From positions 160,873-224,872 of the forward strand of contig JADZEQ010000005.1 of NCBI GenBank assembly GCA_020850455.1: 64,000 nucleotides of DNA, written 5' to 3'. Made by a program: the position numbers and the translations under genes. The stretch comes from Sphingomonadaceae bacterium. GTDB taxonomy: Bacteria > Pseudomonadota > Alphaproteobacteria > Sphingomonadales > Sphingomonadaceae. The number at the start of each line of letters is the position of its first letter. The first letter of the stretch is position 1. Below, in pieces: positions 58,823-64,000 of this stretch. Below the pieces are notes generated by a model, which had not been told where the DNA came from, ran no database searches, and worked only from the letters and a program-made list of their open reading frames with translations.

Positions 58823-59345
58823 CGAAAGCCGCGAATTTCACCCGCTCAACATTGCGGTATTGACCGTTTCCGACACGCGCGACTTGACGACCGATACGTC
58901 GGGCGCGCTGCTCGTCGAACGGCTGACGCGTGCGGGACATCGGTTGGCGGCGCGGGCGATTTTGACCGACGATGTGCCCAAGATTGCGGCACAGATTGCC
59001 GCATGGATTGCCGATGCCGCCGTGGATGTGGTGCTGACGACGGGTGGGACCGGCTTTTCGCCGCGCGATGTGACGCCAGAAGCGGTGCGACCATATTTTG
59101 AACGCGAAATGGACGGTTTTTCGGTGCTTTTTCATCAGGTGAGCATGGGGACGGTCGGCGTCTCCACATTGCAATCGCGCGCGCTGGCGGGTGAAGCGCG
59201 CGGCACCTTCATCTTTTGCGTGCCCGGGTCAACCGGCGCTTGCCGCGATGCTTGGGACAATATTTTGGCGCTGGAACTCGACAGTCGCCACCGCCCCTGT
59301 TCGCTGGTGCCGCACATCGCACGCTTTCAAAACCAACCGATATGA
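58800..59345 (+). CDS. moaB: Molybdenum cofactor biosynthesis protein MoaB
   Basis: MoaB is the MogA-like protein that binds molybdopterin and may adenylate it in this pathway. The protein (181 residues from this start) has IAVLTVSDTRD, the TTGGTGFSPRDVTPEA motif and GSTGACRDAWDNIL. ATG at 58800 follows AGGAGG with very short spacing; ATG at 58809 is an equally good choice. The gene overlaps moaE by over 20 bases and the moeA start overlaps its stop (ATGA). Confidence 0.92.
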   Translation: MTIMAGIDESREFHPLNIAVLTVSDTRDLTTDTSGALLVERLTRAGHRLAARAILTDDVPKIAAQIAAWIADAAVDVVLTTGGTGFSPRDVTPEAVRPYFEREMDGFSVLFHQVSMGTVGVSTLQSRALAGEARGTFIFCVPGSTGACRDAWDNILALELDSRHRPCSLVPHIARFQNQPI

Positions 59346-60526
59346 TCAGCTTTGATGAAGCGTTGGCGATTGTCGATGCGCGCGTTGCGCCGCTCGGCAG
59401 CGAACAAGTGGCGCTGGGCGATGCGGCGGGGCGTTATCTGAGCGAGCCGCTCATCGCGCGTAGCGATGCGCCGCGCCATGCAATTTCGGCGATGGATGGC
59501 TATGCAGTAGATTATGCCAGCGTGCGCGCGGGCGATGCACTGCGCATCATTGGCACATCGACGGCGGGTGGCGACGCATCGCTGTGCCTAGGCCCGGGGC
59601 AGGCGGCGCGCATCTTTACCGGCGCACCGCTCCCCGAGGGGGCGGATGGTGTCATCATGCAGGAATATGCCGATGTGGCGGGCGATGTGGTGCGCTTTGC
59701 AGGTGGGTTCGGCCCCGCACGCCATGTCCGTGCGGCGGGCAGCGATTTTCGTGCTGGCGATATATTGCTGGCGGCGGGGCAGCGCCTCTCCCCCCGCGCA
59801 ATGTGCATTGCGGCGGCGGCTGATGTTGCGCAGCTTGCCGTAGCCAGCACGCCGCATGTCGCCATCCTCGCCACCGGGGATGAATTGGCCGCGCCGGGTA
59901 GCGCATATTTGCACCCCCATCGCATCCCCGAAAGCGTCAGCTTTGGTGTTGCCGCACAGCTTGCGGCTATGGGGGGCAAAGTGGCGTGGCGCGGTGCGTG
60001 CGGCGATGATCTGGCGCGGCTGACGGCGGCGGCGGGCGATGCCTTGGCGGCGGCCGATCTGGTGGTGGTGACCGGCGGCGCATCGGTTGGCGACCGGGAT
60101 TTCGCCAAGCCGATGTTTGCGGCGCATGGGCTGGAATTATTGTGGGAAAAAATCGCGATCAAGCCGGGAAAGCCCGTTTGGCTGGGGGTGGCAGCAGGCC
60201 GATATGTGCTTGGCCTGCCGGGCAACCCGACTTCGGCGATGGTGACCGGGCATCTGGTTCTGCGCGCATTGTTGGCGCGCATGCAGGGGGCATCGGCACA
60301 GCAATTTCATCGCTGGATGCGCCTGCCGCTTGCCGCGCCGATCGGGGCAACGGGCAATCGCGAAACCTTTGTCCGCGCCAGTTGGCAACCGGATGGACTG
60401 GCACCGATTTCGATGCAGGACAGTGGGGCGCAGGCGGCGCTGGCGCAGGCGGACTGGCTGATCCGCTGTCCTGCCGGACAGGCGGCGCAGACGGCCGGGG
60501 AAATGGTCAGCGCGCTCCCCTTTTGA
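59342..60526 (+). CDS. moeA: Molybdopterin molybdenumtransferase
   Basis: MoeA inserts molybdate into adenylated molybdopterin. The 394-residue protein has AISAMDGYAV, the FTGAPLPEGADGVIMQE segment, LATGDEL, TGGASVGDRDF and GLPGNPTSAMV, all conserved in the family. The ATG at 59342 overlaps the moaB stop; the frame extends upstream but without family likeness. Its 3' end overlaps the convergent mobA by 20 bases. Confidence 0.95.
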   Translation: MISFDEALAIVDARVAPLGSEQVALGDAAGRYLSEPLIARSDAPRHAISAMDGYAVDYASVRAGDALRIIGTSTAGGDASLCLGPGQAARIFTGAPLPEGADGVIMQEYADVAGDVVRFAGGFGPARHVRAAGSDFRAGDILLAAGQRLSPRAMCIAAAADVAQLAVASTPHVAILATGDELAAPGSAYLHPHRIPESVSFGVAAQLAAMGGKVAWRGACGDDLARLTAAAGDALAAADLVVVTGGASVGDRDFAKPMFAAHGLELLWEKIAIKPGKPVWLGVAAGRYVLGLPGNPTSAMVTGHLVLRALLARMQGASAQQFHRWMRLPLAAPIGATGNRETFVRASWQPDGLAPISMQDSGAQAALAQADWLIRCPAGQAAQTAGEMVSALPF

Positions 60527-61100
60527 ACCGCTGCTCGGCTGCTGCTAATTCTTCGGGCGTATTGATGTTCGCAAAATCTGCTGCCCGGCCGGGGAGGCGT
60601 TCCATCCCCTGCTGTTCGGCATAGCGCCACAAGGATTGCCCGCCACCCGCAATATAGGTGTGGAGCGCGGCGCAATCGACGCGCCACAGCGCCGCGAGCG
60701 GCTGGACACGCCCCGCAACATCGGGCAGCGCCGCCCCAGCCTCTCCAATGACGTGCGACAGGCGTGCCAGCAAATCATCGGGCAAAAATGGCATGTCGCA
60801 ACTGACCAGCAGCACATGGTTCCGGCCATGCTGTGATGCAAAGCGCATCGCGCTGTCGAGCGCGGATATCGGCCCCAGATTCGCCGCCGCATCAGCGACG
60901 GTGGGAAGGCCGGTGCCCATGTCAGCGTCGGCACATGACGCCCGCACGGCGAGCGCGATAAGATCGCTCTGTCCCCGCGCCCAGCGCAGCATATGGTCGA
61001 TCAGCCGCTCCCCACCCAGCAGGCGTTCCGCCTTGTCGCCGCCGATGCGGCTGCCCTGTCCGCCGATGGCGATGATGATGGGGGGCGATGCCAAGGCCAT
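60507..61100 (-). CDS. mobA: Molybdenum cofactor guanylyltransferase
   Basis: MobA attaches GMP to the molybdenum cofactor to give the bis-MGD form. The 197-residue protein starts PPIIIAIGGQGSRIGGDKAERLLGG, the GTP-binding and catalytic loop, and continues with VLLVSCDMPFLPDDLL and PLAALWRVDC. The usual GGxSxRMGxDK motif is here GGQGSRIGGDK. It is convergent with moeA. No moaA or moaC was found in the window. Confidence 0.92.
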   Translation of the reverse strand: MALASPPIIIAIGGQGSRIGGDKAERLLGGERLIDHMLRWARGQSDLIALAVRASCADADMGTGLPTVADAAANLGPISALDSAMRFASQHGRNHVLLVSCDMPFLPDDLLARLSHVIGEAGAALPDVAGRVQPLAALWRVDCAALHTYIAGGGQSLWRYAEQQGMERLPGRAADFANINTPEELAAAEQRFKRGAR

Positions 61101-61210
61101 GTTGGACAGTCCATGATGATTCGGCGGATCGCCGACGTTCGTTCATAAACCAGCTACACAGCAAGGGTAGCAGCGAAGCGATATGGCCAGATCGGATGGC
61201 TGGTCACGCT

Positions 61211-62755
61211 TCAAAAGATTAATTGTACCCGTTCGCCATCTATTTCGGTGCGAAACTCACGTCGGCTGCCAAAGGCTGGATCCTGATTATTGCGGTCCCA
61301 TTCGGCGAACAGACGCTGCAGGCGCGCTACTTCGCGTGGGTGGCGTGCGGCAACATTGCGCGTTTCGCGCGGGTCGCGCTGCAAATCAAACAGGGCAATC
61401 CATTGGCCAATCTCTGGTATGCGCAAATCAACATCCTGGCGCATCGCGCGCCCCATAACATCGTGTAGCTGCTGTAGCGTGGATGACCGGTTCATAACCA
61501 CCAGCTTCCAGCGACCCTGCCGCACCCAATGATTGGGGCCCATGCGCCAAAACAGCGCGCGGTCGCGGGTCAGGCTGTTGCTCGACAGAAGGTCGCGGCC
61601 CTCGGCAGCAGGCGGTGTCGCTGCGCCGACCGCATGAGCGATGGTCGGCAGTATGTCGAGCGTGGAAACAGGGCGCCGTTCGACCCGCCGTGCGCGGATC
61701 ATGCCCGGCGCATGTATAATAAGCGGGACGCGGATGCCCCCTTCGAGTGGGAATGCCTTATAGCCAGCGAATGGATCATTGGAGCATGCCCCCATATCAT
61801 AATTGGGGCAGCCATTGTCGCTGGCAAAAATGACAATCGTCTGCTCAGACAGGCCTGCTTCGCGGACCGCCGCCATCACCCGGCCAATTCCGGCATCCAT
61901 TCGCGTGACCATCGCACGATAGATGCGTTCATATGGGGAAGGCAGGTTGGCAAAGGGCAGGACATCCTCCGCAGAGGCCTGCAGCGGTGTGTGCGGCGCG
62001 TTATAGGCGAGGTAGAGCAGGAACGGCCGGTCGCGATTTTGCCCGACAAATTGCACTGCCCGGTCGGTAAATATGTCGGTGATATTGCCGCGTGGTTGTA
62101 CGATATTGCGCCCGTCGAGGATGGGAAATCTCTGTCGGGTAATCAGGCCATCCTGACCGGTATCGGTACTGACAAAATCATTGTCCTCATCCGCGAAATA
62201 TCGCGTCGCCCCGTCGACAAAGCCGTAAAAGCTGTCGAAACCCTGTTCGGTCGGAAAGCGATCATTGCCATTGCCGACGTGCCATTTGCCGACTGCGGCC
62301 GTTATATAGCCAGCGCTGCGCGCCACCTCGGCAAAGGTTGTTTCGCTCCCCGGCATACCGACGTCAGCACCACGCCCGGTAATGTTGAAGTGAAAGCCAA
62401 AGCGTTGCTGTGATCGGCCCGACAATAATCCAGCGCGCGATGGGGAACATATCGGCGCGGTGGCATAAGCGGTGGTGTAACGAATGCCGTTGCGCGCCAA
62501 AGCGTCGATATTAGGTGTGCGAATGGCGCTGCCATAGGCGCCGACATCGCCATAACCCATATCATCGGCAAGGATGACGATGATATTGGGGCGCATGTGA
62601 TTGCGGGCGGACTGAACATTCGTGGTTGCTCCGCGCGCCTGTGCGGCGCTTGGCGCGACGGCAGCCACCGGTGCCATTGCCAGCATCGCCGCCAGCGTCA
62701 GGCGCGACCAAATCGGCTTGATCAGGCGGCGGGGCAAGGGGCGCTGGTCCGACAT
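61211..62755 (-). CDS. Exported sulfatase
   Basis: The 514-residue protein has a signal peptide (about 1-39, ending SAAQA) and a type I sulfatase core: IIVILADDMGYGDVGAYG with Ca-binding Asp residues, the CSPSR motif whose Cys becomes formylglycine, and GKWHVGNG. The ATG at 62755 is chosen for GGAG seven bases upstream; the frame is open for 24 codons before it, inside the GntR gene. It lies one base after the GntR stop, so both are read as one unit. A sulfated polysaccharide or ester is the likely substrate; no sulfatase-maturing enzyme is in view. Confidence 0.92.
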   Translation of the reverse strand: MSDQRPLPRRLIKPIWSRLTLAAMLAMAPVAAVAPSAAQARGATTNVQSARNHMRPNIIVILADDMGYGDVGAYGSAIRTPNIDALARNGIRYTTAYATAPICSPSRAGLLSGRSQQRFGFHFNITGRGADVGMPGSETTFAEVARSAGYITAAVGKWHVGNGNDRFPTEQGFDSFYGFVDGATRYFADEDNDFVSTDTGQDGLITRQRFPILDGRNIVQPRGNITDIFTDRAVQFVGQNRDRPFLLYLAYNAPHTPLQASAEDVLPFANLPSPYERIYRAMVTRMDAGIGRVMAAVREAGLSEQTIVIFASDNGCPNYDMGACSNDPFAGYKAFPLEGGIRVPLIIHAPGMIRARRVERRPVSTLDILPTIAHAVGAATPPAAEGRDLLSSNSLTRDRALFWRMGPNHWVRQGRWKLVVMNRSSTLQQLHDVMGRAMRQDVDLRIPEIGQWIALFDLQRDPRETRNVAARHPREVARLQRLFAEWDRNNQDPAFGSRREFRTEIDGERVQLIF

Positions 62756-62756
62756 G

Positions 62757-63494
62757 CTAATTCTCCAAAGATGTTCCGCCGTCGCCCGCCGCAACGCGTC
62801 GCACGCGCTGCGGTTTGGGATTGGCAAAGACAGTATGATCCGATTCTCTTATCGGTTCTGGGTGCAGCGTTCGCCGCGTGATAAGGATGATTGCACGCGC
62901 TGCGCCAGCTGCCACATCGCACTGCCGCGATTTTATCGCCGCCACCATCAGGCGGTGGGCATGGAGTGATTCCAATTCGGTTTCCGGGGTGCCGGGGCGG
63001 TGCAGCCGTTGCTGCCACAATACCAATCGTCCAACATGTTCAAACAATCGCCGAGTAACCGGGCTGCCGCAATGTTGGCCGATGAAGGCGCCGATTGTGA
63101 AGGATATGCGATAGATTTTGCCCTTGTTTGACGTTTCCGGCAATTGTGACGCATCTTTGGGCAGCATTAATTCTAGTTCGTCGATCGCGGCCACCGCCAT
63201 ACGTTCGGCTGCCAAAGCGGCGACGCGGGCGTACATATCCTCCAGCAAACCGAGCAGGTCGAGGAATTCATCCATGTCGATGTTGGCGACGCGCGCGCCC
63301 CGCCATGGCAGAATTTCGACAAAGCCTGCCTGGGCCGCAAGCCGCAACCCCTCACGCGCGGAAGGGCGGCTGACCTTATATCGATCGGCGATATCCTGTT
63401 CGCGTAGCGGCAAACCCGGCGGTAACTGCTGGATGATTATTTCGCGGATTAACGCTTCGCCCAGCCACAATTCTGTCGTGCGATTCTGGCTCAT
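62757..63494 (-). CDS. GntR family regulator with FCD domain
   Basis: The 245-residue protein has a winged helix at about 10-72 (LREQDIADRYKVSRPSAREGLRLAAQAGFVEIL) and a FadR C-terminal (FCD) helical domain with metal-ligand-like His and Asp residues (VGRLVLWQQRLHR, ESLHAHRLMVAAI). It probably represses the receptor and sulfatase genes until a sugar acid or sulfated substrate is present. It lies upstream of the sulfatase in the same direction, 90 bases after the receptor's stop. Confidence 0.87.
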   Translation of the reverse strand: MSQNRTTELWLGEALIREIIIQQLPPGLPLREQDIADRYKVSRPSAREGLRLAAQAGFVEILPWRGARVANIDMDEFLDLLGLLEDMYARVAALAAERMAVAAIDELELMLPKDASQLPETSNKGKIYRISFTIGAFIGQHCGSPVTRRLFEHVGRLVLWQQRLHRPGTPETELESLHAHRLMVAAIKSRQCDVAAGAARAIILITRRTLHPEPIRESDHTVFANPKPQRVRRVAAGDGGTSLEN

Positions 63495-63512
63495 GCTAGC
63501 AACAAATCGTCT

Positions 63513-63559
63513 GTCATGGCGTCAACCTTCATCCCAAAAATTTGGCTGACGCCATATAT
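63513..63559. promoter_or_regulatory. Inverted repeat between receptor and GntR genes
   Basis: TGGCGTCA at 63517-63524 and TGACGCCA at 63547-63554 are exact inverted 8-base arms with a 22-base loop, flanked on both sides by GTCAT/ATGAC-type bases. It sits in the 90-base gap before GntR. It could be a GntR operator, or a terminator-like fold behind the receptor gene. Confidence 0.4.
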
Positions 63560-63584
63560 GACAAACTGCATCAAGCCGTACGAT

Positions 63585-64000
63585 CTAAAATCTGACGCGA
63601 ATACTCGCGCCATATTTGCGCGGCGACGAATAAAAGCCGTTGTTGCTAATGGTCTGCTGCAAATAAATATCATTGCCAATGTTGCGATAAAATGCAGCAA
63701 TCGTCCAATTTCCGATGTCTATCCCCGCGGTAAGGTCGATAATCGTATAGTCGGCCAATTTATTGCTGTTGGTGGCATTTTCATAACCGCCAGCCGAATG
63801 CTGCAAATTGGCGCCAATGTTGAACGTCGCGGAATTGCTGATGGGGATGCGCAGGTCGGCACCCAGATTCATGTCGATATCGCGTGTGCGATTGACCCGG
63901 AAGCCACTGATGTCAGTCAGCGTCCCGGTGTTGCTCAGCACCATCGTGCCCTTTTCAAAACTGCCATTATTGGCAGCGATAGCGGCGCTGAGGTGGAGGC
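63585..64000 (-). CDS. TonB-dependent receptor, C-terminal part (cut by window end)
   Basis: The frame is open on the minus strand from the window edge to the stop at 63585, giving the last 138 residues of a beta-barrel receptor. Alternating hydrophobic strands (ATFNIGANLQHSAGGYE, DYTIIDLTAGIDIGNWTIAAFYRNIGNDIYLQ) and the end YGASIRVRF with a terminal Phe are typical of TonB-dependent receptors. Its base composition is lower in GC (about 43% in a hand count of 63541-63720) than the rest of the window, which may point to transfer. The gene begins outside the window. Confidence 0.85.
   Translation of the reverse strand, partial: LHLSAAIAANNGSFEKGTMVLSNTGTLTDISGFRVNRTRDIDMNLGADLRIPISNSATFNIGANLQHSAGGYENATNSNKLADYTIIDLTAGIDIGNWTIAAFYRNIGNDIYLQQTISNNGFYSSPRKYGASIRVRF

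Overview
The window is a gene-dense, GC-rich stretch (about 60-65% in most genes) from a Gram-negative alphaproteobacterium, most likely of the sphingomonad group. The evidence is the division and cell wall gene order murG-murC-murB-ddl-ftsQ-ftsA-ftsZ, an F1 ATP synthase operon atpH-A-G-D-C without Fo genes beside it, a CpaF pilus ATPase, TonB-dependent receptors and a Lys/Ala/Pro-rich N-terminal extension on AtpD. The taxonomic call is inferred from protein likeness, without a search. No rRNA, tRNA, CRISPR array, transposase or phage gene was seen, and no gap beyond about 300 bases lacks a gene or RNA element.

Layout. 1-7655: the dcw cluster on the + strand, most joints being 4-base ATGA overlaps. 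7769-10854: an exported TPR/SPOR protein and a dGTPase. 10905-16512: a tandem glycine riboswitch and the glycine cleavage genes gcvT-gcvH-(glycosyltransferase-like)-gcvPA-gcvPB. 16552-24160: an ABA4-like membrane protein, a TPR/TonB-C protein, two DMT transporters, an exported methyltransferase-fold protein, a small membrane protein with a VanX-like lipoprotein, CpaF and a DUF6265 protein. 24185-29130 (minus): atpC-D-G-A-H. 29292-39860: a dienelactone hydrolase, a membrane serine protease, Ada with a PEP-mutase-like protein, an HExxH/TPR metalloprotease, PriA and a patatin. 39947-47066: lipid and acyl-CoA genes (MDR, SDR, TesB, acyl-CoA synthetase, double TetR, acyl-CoA dehydrogenase).

47181-54192 is the most unusual block: eight tightly packed genes for an SPFH-SHOCT protein, two zinc-ribbon DUF4178 proteins (one membrane-bound), a 49-residue membrane peptide, a DUF350 membrane protein, a membrane-embedded spermidine-synthase-like enzyme, a Tat-signal FAD oxidoreductase and S-adenosylmethionine decarboxylase. 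It looks like a membrane or envelope stress system built around an aminopropyl (polyamine-type) modification, and a sigma-32-like promoter precedes it.

54303-57526: a TonB-dependent receptor and a PepSY membrane protein behind a 19-base Fur-box-like palindrome, probably iron uptake. 57523-61100: a short asparaginase-domain protein and the molybdenum cofactor genes moaD-moaE-moaB-moeA with mobA convergent. 61211-64000 (minus): a TonB-dependent receptor (cut by the window edge), a GntR/FCD regulator and a sulfatase, probably a locus for a sulfated substrate. The receptor is clearly poorer in GC than the rest of the window.
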